Shown here in pieces: positions 8,708-17,076 of a DNA stretch of 64,000 nt. This DNA comes from JAXMEQ01 sp046348225 (GTDB lineage Bacteria > Pseudomonadota > Gammaproteobacteria > Burkholderiales > Burkholderiaceae_C), in the NCBI GenBank assembly GCA_046348225.1, contig JAXMEQ010000003.1, positions 310,001-374,000 of the forward strand, read 5' to 3'. Both the position numbers and the translations under genes were made by a program. The notes beneath the pieces were generated by a model that saw nothing but the letters and a program-made list of their open reading frames with translations, searched no databases and had not been told where the DNA came from. Within the stretch, counting starts at the first letter, position 1. Every line of letters starts with the position of its first letter.

Positions 8708-10473
8708 CGGCAAACAGCGGTGGTGCAGGCATCAGGTGGCGTGGCTGGCCCTGGGGGCTGGCGCTGGCCCTGTGGCTGGTGCTGGCCGGCGGGCCCGTGC
8801 GGGCGGCGGCCTCGGGTGACTTCGTTACGCCGCAGTCTGCGTTCTGGGTGGACCCGGGCGGCACGGCGTCATTGCAGGACGTGCTCCGGTTGCCCGCCAC
8901 GGCACTGCAGAAGCTCGAGAAACCGCAGGCCTTTGAACTGGGTCGTGGCGCGCTCTGGCTGCGTTATGAACGACCGGCCCTGGACCCGGCCAAACGCTGG
9001 TTCCTGGTGCTCGAAGGGGCGGCCTTCACCAACCGGGCCGCACTGTACCAGCAGGACACGGACGGCGCCTGGACACCGCAGCAGGCCGGCGACCACATCC
9101 CCGTGGCGGCCTGGTCGCACCCTGACCGAATGCCGGTGTTTGCGCTGGACCCTGCGGCCGCGCCCGCCGTCTGGCTGCGGCTGGAGAACTACCCCGCCCC
9201 GCTGAGCCCCAGCCTGCAGCTGCTGGACGCACAGGATCTGCAGGCCAGCCGCGACCGCTCGCTGCTGTTGCTGGGCGGCTACCTGGGCTTCGGCCTGCTG
9301 GTGCTGTTCCTGGGCTGGGTGCATGTGCGCCTGTACGGCGACCGGGTGTTTGTGGCGTACGTGAGCTACGTGGCCTGCATGCTGGGCTTCCAGGTGGCCT
9401 TCACCGGGCTGGGTGGTCTTTTCTTCTGGCCGCAGCACTGGGTCTGGAACGACACCGCGCCCGCGCTGTTCATGCTCTGGCTCACCGCGTCGGGCATCTG
9501 GTTCGTGCGCGAGGTCAGCGCGCTGCAGCGGCACAACCGCACGCTGTACCGGCTGGCCACCTTCTGGTCGCTGTTCGGCTTTGCCTACCCGGCGCTGTAC
9601 TTCGTGTTCCTGAGCCCGGCCGCCTTCAAGCTGCTCAACCTGTACGGCCTGCTGTCGGTGTTGCTGAGCATGGGCCTGTGCATCTGGGCCTGGCGCAAGG
9701 GGGAAGTGCACGCGGGCTGGACGGCGCTGGGCTTCCTGCCGCTGCACCTGGCCTACCCGTTCCCGGCGCTGCGCAGCGCCGGGCTGCTGCCCGACAGCTG
9801 GGCCACCCAGTACGCAGTGCTGATCGGCTCGGCCATCGAGATTCCGCTGCTGCTGTACATCCTGCACCGTCGGGCCAAGGACTTCAACGAGAACAGCGCC
9901 CGCATGCGGGTGATCGACAGCACCGACCCGCTGACCGGCCTGACCGTGCTGCCGGTGCTGCTGCTGCGGCTGGCCGACACCCTGCGGCGCGCGCGCCGCA
10001 GCCGCAGCGAATGTGCGCTGGTGCTGGTGGAACTGTCCAACCACGCGGACATCGTGCACGACGGCGGCCGGGAAATGGGCGACCGGGCGCTGGTAGTGGC
10101 GGCGTCGCAGCTGTCCAACCTGGTGCGGGATGTGGACACGGTCTGCCGCGTGGCCGACACACGCTTCGCGGTGCTGCTGGAGGCACCCTACCGTCCGGCC
10201 CTGCTCAAGCTGTTTGCCCAGCACATCATTGCCAAGGGCCTGGCCGGCGCGCCGGTGCTGCCGCAGCACCTGGCGCCCCGTTACCGGGTGGTGACCATCG
10301 CGTTGCCCGACTGGACCGGTGCCATTCCCACCGCAGAGGAGATGGACGTTTCGCTGCTGTTGGATCGACTGATGCAGGCGCTGGACCATCTCGAACCCAA
10401 GAAGAACGTGTTGCACCTGCCGCTGGCACCGGCGGCAGCAACGGCAACCCCCCGCCCGGCCGAAGCAGCCTGA
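8704..10473 (+). CDS. Membrane sensor with 7TMR-DISM region and degenerate GGDEF domain
   Basis: A 589-residue protein: signal peptide, periplasmic sensory region (7TMR-DISM extracellular type, about residues 30-180), seven hydrophobic segments (about 185-400), then a diguanylate-cyclase-like domain starting at DPLTGL. The position of the catalytic GGDEF motif reads VADTRFAVLLE, so the two Gly and the catalytic acidic residue are lost. Enzymatic c-di-GMP synthesis is therefore unlikely, and a ligand-binding or scaffold role is inferred. The start overlaps the oxygenase gene (ATGA), making it the third gene of a tightly coupled operon. Confidence 0.82.
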   Translation: MTANSGGAGIRWRGWPWGLALALWLVLAGGPVRAAASGDFVTPQSAFWVDPGGTASLQDVLRLPATALQKLEKPQAFELGRGALWLRYERPALDPAKRWFLVLEGAAFTNRAALYQQDTDGAWTPQQAGDHIPVAAWSHPDRMPVFALDPAAAPAVWLRLENYPAPLSPSLQLLDAQDLQASRDRSLLLLGGYLGFGLLVLFLGWVHVRLYGDRVFVAYVSYVACMLGFQVAFTGLGGLFFWPQHWVWNDTAPALFMLWLTASGIWFVREVSALQRHNRTLYRLATFWSLFGFAYPALYFVFLSPAAFKLLNLYGLLSVLLSMGLCIWAWRKGEVHAGWTALGFLPLHLAYPFPALRSAGLLPDSWATQYAVLIGSAIEIPLLLYILHRRAKDFNENSARMRVIDSTDPLTGLTVLPVLLLRLADTLRRARRSRSECALVLVELSNHADIVHDGGREMGDRALVVAASQLSNLVRDVDTVCRVADTRFAVLLEAPYRPALLKLFAQHIIAKGLAGAPVLPQHLAPRYRVVTIALPDWTGAIPTAEEMDVSLLLDRLMQALDHLEPKKNVLHLPLAPAAATATPRPAEAA

Positions 10474-10516
10474 CGGACCACGCCGGCGGATGCCCGCGCC
10501 GGCCCGCTGCACTGCG

Positions 10517-10548
10517 TTGCCAATTCAATTGAGAATGGTTATCATTTG
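10517..10548 (+). promoter_or_regulatory. Fur-regulated promoter of hemP
   Basis: A Fur-box-like sequence (TTGAGAATGGTTATCATTTG, 10529-10548) overlaps a sigma-70-like promoter: -35 TTGCCA at 10517-10522, 17-nt spacer, -10 TATCAT at 10540-10545. The predicted transcription start is at about 10552, immediately at the hemP ATG. Confidence 0.75.
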
Positions 10549-10552
10549 CAAA

Positions 10553-10753
10553 ATGAATTCGCCGATGCCCATTCCAGCGCCGCCCCCCAACCACCCCGTC
10601 ACGGCAGCGCCCGGTTACGCCCCGGAACAAGCCATGGCCGCACTGCAAAGCGCCACGCTGCTGGCGGGCCGCAAGGCGGTGGACATCGTCCACAACGGCA
10701 CGGTGTACCGGCTGCAGGCGACGCGGCTGGGCAAGCTCATCCTGACGAAGTAG
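10553..10753 (+). CDS. hemP: Hemin uptake protein HemP
   Basis: A small protein (66 residues from ATG 10553) ending in LLAGRKAVDIVHNGTVYRL and GKLILTK, the hallmark of the HemP family. The family is linked to haem or siderophore uptake and is usually Fur-regulated. A Fur-box promoter lies directly upstream. Start choice is open: ATG 10553 has no Shine-Dalgarno and would be nearly leaderless from the predicted promoter, and ATG 10565 in the same frame is possible. An in-frame ATG at 10490 lies upstream of the promoter and is rejected. No haem receptor gene is adjacent. Confidence 0.9.
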   Translation: MNSPMPIPAPPPNHPVTAAPGYAPEQAMAALQSATLLAGRKAVDIVHNGTVYRLQATRLGKLILTK

Positions 10754-10841
10754 GTTTCATCGTGGGGCGACCCGGGGCCGCGCGCCCCGCGCGTCGTTGG
10801 GGCCAGCCAGCCGGAATCCGCCGGCCAGCCACGCCCTTTTT

Positions 10842-11249
10842 TTACAGCCCGATGGCCGCAATGCCCGCGCGCGCGATCTGCGCATCTTCGGCCGACTTGA
10901 CGCCGCTCACGCCGACCGCGCCCAGCACCTGGCCGTCCTTGACGATGGGCACACCGCCTTCGAGCAGGCCCTTGAGGTCTGGCGCGCTCAGGAACGACAC
11001 CCGTCCGCCGTTGATCATGTCTTCATACACCTTGCTCTCGCGGCGGCCCAGGGCAGCGGTGTTGGCCTTGGCGGGTGCAATATGCGCCGAGATCGGCGCC
11101 GCGCCGTCCAGGCGCTGCAGCCACAGCAGGTGGCCGCCATCGTCCACGATGGCGATGGTCACGGCCCATTGGTTCCTGAGGGCTTCAGCTTCTGCTGCGG
11201 TGGCGATGGCCTTGACGTCGGCGGCTTCGAGGACAGGTTTGGTTTTCAT
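10842..11249 (-). CDS. GlcG/HbpS-family haem-binding protein (DUF336)
   Basis: A 135-residue protein of the GlcG/HbpS fold. Landmarks are VTIAIVDDGGHLLWLQRLDGA near the N-terminus, KANTAA in the middle, and GGVPIVKDGQVLGAVGVSG near the C-terminus. Family members bind haem or cobalamin-like cofactors or accompany glycolate/propanediol pathways. No signal peptide is seen, so it is cytoplasmic. It is convergent with hemP, which makes a haem-related role attractive but unproven. Confidence 0.85.
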   Translation of the reverse strand: MKTKPVLEAADVKAIATAAEAEALRNQWAVTIAIVDDGGHLLWLQRLDGAAPISAHIAPAKANTAALGRRESKVYEDMINGGRVSFLSAPDLKGLLEGGVPIVKDGQVLGAVGVSGVKSAEDAQIARAGIAAIGL

Positions 11250-11395
11250 GACTGGGGAACTGGAATTGCAACGGAAGCTCCAAGCATACCGGCTGTACGG
11301 CTATTGACCTTGCACCACTTGAATCGCCCTAGAATGCGCCCACCTGCACTCATGCAGTCTTCTGCGTTACGCAGTCCTGAAAGGAGTCTTTGACC

Positions 11396-12085
11396 ATGAA
11401 TCAACAAGTCCAGACCATTGACATTGGCTACGCATCGCCGGCGGACCAGCGCCACCGCGTGCTGCGCAACACCTACTGGCTGCTCGCCCTGAGCCTGATC
11501 CCGACCGTGCTCGGCGCCTGGATCGGCGTGGCCACCGGCATCACGCGCGGCCTGAGCGGCGGCGTCGGGCTGATCGTCTTCCTGGCCGGCGCGTTCGGCT
11601 TCATGTTCGCGATCGAGAAGACCAAGAACAGCGCGGCCGGCGTGCCGGTGCTGCTGGCCTTCACCTTCTTCATGGGCCTCATGCTCTCGCGGCTGATTGC
11701 CATGGTGCTGGGGTTCAAGAACGGCCCCAGCCTGGTGATGACGGCCTTTGGCGGCACGGCCGGCGTGTTCTTCGTGATGGCCAGCCTGGCCAGCGTGATC
11801 AAGCGTGACCTGTCTGGCATGGGCAAGTGGCTGTTTGTCGGCGCCCTGGCCATCATGATCGGCGGCATCATCAACGTGTTTGTGGGCTCCACCACCGGCA
11901 TGCTGGTGATCAGCGTCATGGCCATCGGCATCTTCAGCGCCTACATGCTGTACGACCTGAAGCAGATCATCGACGGCGGCGAGACCAACTACATCAGTGC
12001 CACGCTGGCGCTGTACCTGGACATCTTCAACGTGTTCCAGAGCCTGCTCGCCCTGCTGGGCATCACCAGCGGCAGCAATGACTGA
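11396..12085 (+). CDS. Bax inhibitor-1/YccA family membrane protein
   Basis: A 229-residue protein with seven predicted membrane segments and the BI-1 C-terminal signature IFSAYMLYDLKQIIDGGETNY, where paired acidic residues line the putative pore. E. coli relatives are YccA (FtsH modulator) and YbhL. ATG 11396 is preceded by AAGGAG at 11381-11386 with good spacing. It is a single gene followed by a strong terminator. Its specific role here is unknown. Confidence 0.92.
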   Translation: MNQQVQTIDIGYASPADQRHRVLRNTYWLLALSLIPTVLGAWIGVATGITRGLSGGVGLIVFLAGAFGFMFAIEKTKNSAAGVPVLLAFTFFMGLMLSRLIAMVLGFKNGPSLVMTAFGGTAGVFFVMASLASVIKRDLSGMGKWLFVGALAIMIGGIINVFVGSTTGMLVISVMAIGIFSAYMLYDLKQIIDGGETNYISATLALYLDIFNVFQSLLALLGITSGSND

Positions 12086-12106
12086 CCGCGACAGCGCCGG
12101 AACATA

Positions 12107-12130
12107 AAAGGGGCCGTTGGCCCCTTTTTC
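12107..12130 (+). terminator. Rho-independent terminator after the BI-1 gene
   Basis: Stem GGGGCC/GGCCCC (12110-12124) with a 3-nt loop, flanked by AAAA and TTTTT. The flanks make it usable in both directions, serving also the end of the convergent surE-rlmD operon. Confidence 0.85.
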
Positions 12131-12148
12131 GTTTCTGGCGGGCCGGCT

Positions 12149-13582
12149 TCAGTCGTCGCGCTGGAACACGGCAATGCTTTCCACATGCGCCGTGTGCGGG
12201 AACATGTTGACCACGCCGGCGGCCGTGCAGCGGTAGCCGGCCTGGTGCACCAGCAGCCCGGCGTCGCGCGCCAGTGTGGCGGGGTTGCAGCTCACATAGA
12301 CGATGCGCCGCGGCGGCGTCCAGTCGCCAGCGCCCTCGGGCAGCGGTGCGGCGTCTGGCGCGCCGATGCGGGCGTGGTGCAGGTCGGCCAGCGCCTTGGC
12401 CAGTGCAAACGCGCCTTCGCGCGGCGGATCGACCAGCCATTTTTCGGCCACCCCGTCGCCCACCAGCCTCGCGGGCGTCATCTCGAACAGGTTCCGTGCT
12501 ACAAATTTTGTAGCGGCCCACGCAACACCGGGGCGGGCTGTGGCCTGATTCATCTCAAGATTGGCACGTGAACGGGCGACCAGCCCCTCGCTGCCTTCGA
12601 TGCCCAGCACCTCGCGCGCGCGGGTCGCCAGCGGCAGCGTGAAATTGCCCAGGCCACAAAACCAGTCGATCACGCGCTCCGACCGCTGCACGTCCAGCAG
12701 GCCCAGCGCGCGCGACACCAGCACGCGGTTGATGTGCGGGTTGACCTGGGTGAAGTCGGTCGGCTTGAACGGCATGGTGATGCCGAATTCAGGCAGGGCG
12801 TACGCCAGTTCGGGCCCACCCTCGTCGAGCCGCTTCACCGTGTCCGGCCCCTTGGCCTGCAGCCACCATTGCACACCCGGGTGGTCAGCGGCAAAGGCCC
12901 GCAGCTTTGCGAGGTCGCCCCCGCTCAAGGGTTCCAGGTGGCGCAGCACCAGGGCCGTCACGGCGTCGCCACAGGCCAGCTCGATCTGTGGGCAGGTCTC
13001 GATCGCGTCCAGCGAGCCGATCAGCGCGCGCAGCGGCAGCAGCATCGCGCTGACATGCGGCGGCAGCACCGGGCACACGCCCATGTCGGCCACATAGCGG
13101 CTATTGCGCTCGTGAAAACCAATCAGCACCGTGCCCTTCTTGTGCACATGGCGCACCGACAGGCGCGCCCGGTAGCGGTAGCCCCAGGCCGGCCCCTCGA
13201 TCGGCCGCAGGATGTTGCCGGCCCTGACCTTGCCCAGGTGCCAGAGGTTGTCTTCCAGCACGCGTTGCTTGATGGCCACCTGCGCCACCGGGTGCAGGTG
13301 CTGCATCTTGCAGCCGCCGCAGGCGCCGGCATGCAAGCCGAAATGCGGGCAGCCGGGCTTGACGCGCTGCGACGATTCGCGGTGAACGGCCGTCAGCGTG
13401 GCGGCCTCCCAGTTGTTCTTCTTCCGGTGGACGTTGGCGCTGACCTGCTCGAACGGCAGCGCGCCCTCGATGAACACCACCTTGCCGTCGGGCCGCCGGG
13501 CCACACCCTGCGCCTCGATGTCCAGCGCGTCCACTTCCAGCCAGCCCTCGGGCAGGGGCTTTTTTTCAATCTCTTGGGTCAT
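12149..13582 (-). CDS. rlmD: 23S rRNA (uracil-1939-C5)-methyltransferase RlmD
   Basis: A 477-residue TRAM/RumA-family enzyme. An N-terminal TRAM domain is followed by the iron-sulfur cysteines in CPHFGLHAGACGGCKMQHL plus MGVCPVL. The SAM-binding motif is VIDWFCGLGNFTLPLA, and the catalytic Cys is in YVSCNPATLARD. It methylates U1939 of 23S rRNA using SAM. It is the last gene of the minus-strand surE-pcm-nlpD-rpoS-exonuclease run. Repeat copy C is inserted in frame between the SAM motif and the catalytic region (NQATARPGVAWAATKFVARN). Confidence 0.95.
   Translation of the reverse strand: MTQEIEKKPLPEGWLEVDALDIEAQGVARRPDGKVVFIEGALPFEQVSANVHRKKNNWEAATLTAVHRESSQRVKPGCPHFGLHAGACGGCKMQHLHPVAQVAIKQRVLEDNLWHLGKVRAGNILRPIEGPAWGYRYRARLSVRHVHKKGTVLIGFHERNSRYVADMGVCPVLPPHVSAMLLPLRALIGSLDAIETCPQIELACGDAVTALVLRHLEPLSGGDLAKLRAFAADHPGVQWWLQAKGPDTVKRLDEGGPELAYALPEFGITMPFKPTDFTQVNPHINRVLVSRALGLLDVQRSERVIDWFCGLGNFTLPLATRAREVLGIEGSEGLVARSRANLEMNQATARPGVAWAATKFVARNLFEMTPARLVGDGVAEKWLVDPPREGAFALAKALADLHHARIGAPDAAPLPEGAGDWTPPRRIVYVSCNPATLARDAGLLVHQAGYRCTAAGVVNMFPHTAHVESIAVFQRDD
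12498..12555 (+). repeat. 58-bp dispersed repeat, copy C, inside rlmD
   Basis: Core GCTAC-N7-GTAGC at 12498-12514, tail to the right (CCCACGCA, GCGGGCT, TGGCCT). It lies antisense to rlmD and is read in frame as A-T-K-F-V-A at the core. Confidence 0.8.
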
Positions 13583-13594
13583 CCCCGGATTGTC

Positions 13595-14380
13595 TCAGCC
13601 CCAGGCGGCCAGGTACTCCTGCCAGTGCGCTTCGGTGGGCGCCAGGTTGCCCAGCGCCTCCCTGACGACTGCCATTTCGAGGTCGTATTCCTTCTCGGTC
13701 AGGCCGCCGCGCATCTTCTGGAAGCGGCAGTACAGCAGGTACGTATTCATGACGTCCGTTTCGCAGTACCGGCGGATCTCGTCGAGCTTGCCGTCCAGGT
13801 AGGCGCTGTACACCTGCGAGCCGTCCATGCCGAGCTTGCCCGGAAAGCCACACAGCCTGGCCATGGCGTCCAGCGGCGCGTTGTTCTTGGGTTGGTACAG
13901 GGCCAGCAGGTCCATCAGGTCCAGGTGGCGCAGGTGGTAGCGGCTGATGTAGTTGTTCCACTTGAACTCGCGGTCATCGTCGCCCAGGTCCCAGTACTTG
14001 TCGGCCACCACGCCGTGTTGCAGGCCGCGGTAGTGAAGCACGGGCAGGTCAAAGCCGCCGCCGTTCCAGCTCACCAGTTGCGGCACGTGCTTTTCGATGG
14101 TGTTGAAGAAAGTCTGCACCACCTTACCTTCACTCGCACCGTCCTTGTCCACAAAGGAATGCACGCGCAGCCCCTCGGCATTGCGGAACACGCACGAGAT
14201 GACGAGGATGCGCTGCAGGTGCAGCGGCATGAAGTCGCCCTGCCCCTTGTCCTTGCGCTCCTGCACCCAGGCCGCATAGACCTGCTCATCCGTGGCGTCG
14301 GGCGGGTCATGGCGCAATGCGCGCAGGCCTGCAATGTCGGGGATGGATTCAATGTCGAAGACGAGGACCGGCCAGCTCAT
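13595..14380 (-). CDS. Predicted 3'-5' exonuclease (PolB-like DEDD family)
   Basis: About 261 residues with the DEDDy exonuclease motifs: Exo I FDIESIPD at the N-terminus, Exo II WNGGGFDLPVL, and Exo III YCETDVMNTYLLYCRF. It matches the stand-alone 'predicted 3'-5' exonuclease related to the exonuclease domain of PolB'. ATG 14380 is chosen because the FDIES motif then begins at about residue 7; an in-frame upstream start would enter the rpoS stop region. It starts 10 nt after the rpoS stop, suggesting co-transcription with the stationary-phase sigma factor operon. Confidence 0.88.
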   Translation of the reverse strand: MSWPVLVFDIESIPDIAGLRALRHDPPDATDEQVYAAWVQERKDKGQGDFMPLHLQRILVISCVFRNAEGLRVHSFVDKDGASEGKVVQTFFNTIEKHVPQLVSWNGGGFDLPVLHYRGLQHGVVADKYWDLGDDDREFKWNNYISRYHLRHLDLMDLLALYQPKNNAPLDAMARLCGFPGKLGMDGSQVYSAYLDGKLDEIRRYCETDVMNTYLLYCRFQKMRGGLTEKEYDLEMAVVREALGNLAPTEAHWQEYLAAWG

Positions 14381-14390
14381 CCCCGGGATG

Positions 14391-15389
14391 CTACAGCAGC
14401 GCGTCCTTGCTGATGCCATTGCGCACCATGTGGCGCCGCAGCTTGAGCAGCGCCTCGTTCTGGATCTGCCGCACCCGCTCCCGCGTGAGGCCCAGCCGGT
14501 CGCTCAGCACCTCGAGGGTTTCCGGGTCACGGTCATGCAGGCCGAAGCGGCCTTCCAGCACTTCCTTTTCGCGCAGCGACAGTGCATCAATCCAGTTGTC
14601 CAGCAGCCGCTCAACCTCGTGGCTGTGGGTCACGCCGGTTGGGTCGAGCGCCAGCTCGTCGGCCAGGCTTTCACCGAAAGTGTGTTCGTCGTCCGCGCGG
14701 TCGGAGGTTGCGTCCAGCGACTTCGGCGTCTCGGCCATGGCCAGCAGCGCCGCCACCTCCTGCACATCACGCCCGAGCAGTGCCGCCACGTCTTCGACGC
14801 GCACGCCCTCACCCTCAAAGCCGTTACGCTGGGCGGCAAAGTCCGGGTCGTTCTCCAGCGTGCGGCGCGCCCGCAGCACTTGCTGCAGCTCGCGCACCAC
14901 ATGGACCGGCAGGCGGATCACCCGGCCCTGGTTCATCACGGCGCGCTCGACCGACTGGCGGATCCACCAGGTGGCGTAGGTCGAAAAGCGGAAGCCCCGC
15001 TCCGGCTCAAACTTGTCGATGGCGTGCATCAGGCCAAGGTTGCCTTCTTCGATCAGGTCCGCCATGGGAACACCCCGACCCGCGTAGCCCTTGGCAATGC
15101 TCACCACCAGACGCAGGTTGTGCTCGATCATGGACTGGCGGGCCGCAAAGTCGCCGGCCCGTGCCTTGACGGCGGTGTCGTATTCCTGCTCGGCGGTGAA
15201 CAGTTCGGTGCGCCGCACATCGCGCAGGTACAGCGTGAGCGTGTCGCTCGACTCGCCCGCGATCCCGGTGGCGTTGTGTTTCAGTGGCAGGTCGGCGGCA
15301 GGTTCAGCATCGGCATCGGCTTCGCCCATGCTGCCCCCTTCAAGCGCGTCCGGAACTGCTGGTGGGCGGTGTCCGTTGCGCATTCTCAT
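14391..15389 (-). CDS. rpoS: RNA polymerase stationary-phase sigma factor RpoS
   Basis: A 332-residue sigma-70 family protein. Region 1.2 includes DTLTLYLRDVRRTELFT. Region 2 includes HNLRLVVSIAKGYAGRG, DLIEEGNLGLMHAIDKF and FSTYATWWIRQSVERA. Region 4 includes LREKEVLEGRFGL and LTRERVRQIQNEALLKLR. The length and gene order (directly after nlpD) identify RpoS rather than RpoD, which is present at 49535-51898. It directs general-stress and stationary-phase transcription. The start is 5 nt after the nlpD stop. An rpoS promoter inside nlpD is usual in this order but was not identified here. Confidence 0.95.
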   Translation of the reverse strand: MRMRNGHRPPAVPDALEGGSMGEADADAEPAADLPLKHNATGIAGESSDTLTLYLRDVRRTELFTAEQEYDTAVKARAGDFAARQSMIEHNLRLVVSIAKGYAGRGVPMADLIEEGNLGLMHAIDKFEPERGFRFSTYATWWIRQSVERAVMNQGRVIRLPVHVVRELQQVLRARRTLENDPDFAAQRNGFEGEGVRVEDVAALLGRDVQEVAALLAMAETPKSLDATSDRADDEHTFGESLADELALDPTGVTHSHEVERLLDNWIDALSLREKEVLEGRFGLHDRDPETLEVLSDRLGLTRERVRQIQNEALLKLRRHMVRNGISKDALL

Positions 15390-15394
15390 GGTGG

Positions 15395-16267
15395 CTACCT
15401 GGCAGGCAGGTACTTGGCCGGGTCCACCGGCTTGCCCTGACGACGGATTTCAAAGTGGAGCTTGACGCGGTCGGCGTCGGTGTTGCCCATCTCCGCGATC
15501 TTCTGGCCCTTGCGCACGGACTGGTCTTCCTTGACCAGCAGCGTCTGGTTGTGGGCGTAGGCCGAGAGGTAGGTGTTGTTGTGCTTGAGGATGATCAGGT
15601 TGCCATAGCCGCGCAGGCCGGCACCGGCATACACGACACGGCCATCGGCCGAAGCCAGCACGGGCTCGCCGGCCTTGCCGCCAATGTCTATGCCCTTGTT
15701 CTTGACCTCGTCGTAACCGGCCAGAACCGCGCCGCCGCTGGTGGGCCAGGCCCACGCCAGTTCGTCTTCGCTGGCCGGGGCCGCCACGGCCGCGGGCGCA
15801 GAGGCAGCGGCCCTGGGCGCGCTGGCAGCCGCCAGGGTGGGCGTCGCCCCCGCAGCGGAAGCAGCACCCGACGTCACCGGTCGCACCACCACGCCCGACT
15901 CGGGCGCTGCCGCGACCGTTACGGGCGGGACCACACGCAGCACCTGACCGACCTCCAGCACGTTCGGGTTCTCAAGCCCGTTCCAGCGCACGAGGTCGCG
16001 CCAGTTTTGACCGTTTTCCAGGCCGATGCGGATCAGCGTGTCGCCGGGCTTCACGGTGTAGTAACCGGGCTTGCCGGCATTCTCGGCGCCGGGCAGCGGT
16101 TTGGTTGCAGCCGCCACTTCGGTGGCCACCGGCGCCGGGCGCGCCGCACCGGTGCCCCGGTCTTCCACCGGGGCCGGCGGCCGCGTGCTCGAGGCGCAGC
16201 CCGCCAGCACGGCAGTGGCAATGCATGCCAGCACCAGCTTCCAACCCCGATTGCGCGACTCGAACAT
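15395..16267 (-). CDS. nlpD: Lipoprotein NlpD (LysM plus degenerate LytM/M23 domain)
   Basis: About 290 residues. A lipoprotein signal ends in the lipobox LAGC. A LysM domain follows (YYTVKPGDTLIRIGLENG to VGQVLRV), then an Ala-rich linker and a C-terminal M23-like domain. The M23 metal residues are lost: NKGIDIGG lacks the first His, and KLHFE has Lys in place of the first His of HxH. It is therefore an amidase activator rather than a peptidase, like E. coli NlpD. ATG 16267 has a GAAGGGA about 10 nt upstream. It lies between pcm and rpoS in the classic order. Confidence 0.93.
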   Translation of the reverse strand: MFESRNRGWKLVLACIATAVLAGCASSTRPPAPVEDRGTGAARPAPVATEVAAATKPLPGAENAGKPGYYTVKPGDTLIRIGLENGQNWRDLVRWNGLENPNVLEVGQVLRVVPPVTVAAAPESGVVVRPVTSGAASAAGATPTLAAASAPRAAASAPAAVAAPASEDELAWAWPTSGGAVLAGYDEVKNKGIDIGGKAGEPVLASADGRVVYAGAGLRGYGNLIILKHNNTYLSAYAHNQTLLVKEDQSVRKGQKIAEMGNTDADRVKLHFEIRRQGKPVDPAKYLPAR

Positions 16268-16281
16268 CTTGTTGTTTCCCT

Positions 16282-17076
16282 TCAAGCGATGCCTGATTTT
16301 AGGGGGACAAAGTGGACCGCCTCAAGCACAGTTTGTTTCAATTCCCCCGCGGTCTTTTCAATCACCACCAGGGCCTGCTGGCCAGCCGCCGTGACCATGG
16401 GCGCCACAATGCGCCCGCCGTCCGCAAGCTGCTCGATCCAGGCCTGCGGCACGGCTTCACCGCCCGCTGCGGCAATGATGCCCGCATACGGCGCCCCCTT
16501 GGGGTAACCAGCCATGCCATCGCCAAACAGCAGGTGAACGTTGGCAATCCGCAGGGGCCGCAGATTGTCGCGCGCGCGGTCGTGCAGGCCACGCAAGCGT
16601 TCGATGCTGTACACCTCGCTGGCCAGCCGACCCAGCACCGCTGCCTGGTAGCCGCAGCCGGTGCCGATCTCCAGCACACGCCCCAGCTTGCCCTGGCCGT
16701 CCTTGCGGCCGCCCATCAGCAGCTCGCACATGCGGGCCACCACGTTGGGTTTGGAAATCGTCTGGCCCAGGCCGATCGGCAGGCTGGTGTCTTCGTAGGC
16801 CTGGTTCACGAGTGCACTGTCCACAAAGCGATGCCGCTCGACAGCGCCCATGGCGGCCAGCACCTGGGCATCGCTGACACCCTGCGCCGACAGCTTCTGC
16901 ACCATCCGCGCGCGCACCGCGCCGGAGTCGAGCCCAAGTCCGTGCGGTGGTGCGGCTTGTTGACCATTCCGGGCTGCATCCCTCGCGGTTGCTGCGTGAG
17001 ACGCTATGTTTTTTATAGCAACTGGCTTGCCGGACTGGGTGTCCAGCCGGGCTGGAAAGCTGGGGCGGCGCGTCAT
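16282..17076 (-). CDS. pcm: Protein-L-isoaspartate O-methyltransferase
   Basis: A 264-residue SAM-dependent repair enzyme with the motif RVLEIGTGCGYQAAVLGRL and the family C-terminal DGGRIVAPM region. It methylates isoaspartyl residues in damaged proteins. The start overlaps the surE stop (ATGA at 17073-17076). The first 50 or so residues are longer than in typical Pcm (about 210 residues). Much of this extension is encoded by repeat copy D (VAIKNIASHAATARDAARN), so the extension is probably non-essential. Confidence 0.94.
   Translation of the reverse strand: MTRRPSFPARLDTQSGKPVAIKNIASHAATARDAARNGQQAAPPHGLGLDSGAVRARMVQKLSAQGVSDAQVLAAMGAVERHRFVDSALVNQAYEDTSLPIGLGQTISKPNVVARMCELLMGGRKDGQGKLGRVLEIGTGCGYQAAVLGRLASEVYSIERLRGLHDRARDNLRPLRIANVHLLFGDGMAGYPKGAPYAGIIAAAGGEAVPQAWIEQLADGGRIVAPMVTAAGQQALVVIEKTAGELKQTVLEAVHFVPLKSGIA
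16962..17019 (-). repeat. 58-bp dispersed repeat, copy D, inside pcm
   Basis: Core GCTAT-N7-ATAGC at 17003-17019, tail to the left. It is in sense orientation with pcm and is translated as A-I-K-N-I-A at the core, within the N-terminal extension of the protein. Confidence 0.8.

Noticed and set aside
8869..10512. 547-residue open frame on the minus strand, Gln/His-rich
   Set aside because: It is a high-GC shadow of the membrane sensor gene, with no plausible family and a composition typical of antisense frames.
12734..14413. 559-residue open frame on the plus strand
   Set aside because: It is antisense to rlmD and the exonuclease gene, both of which show complete catalytic motifs.
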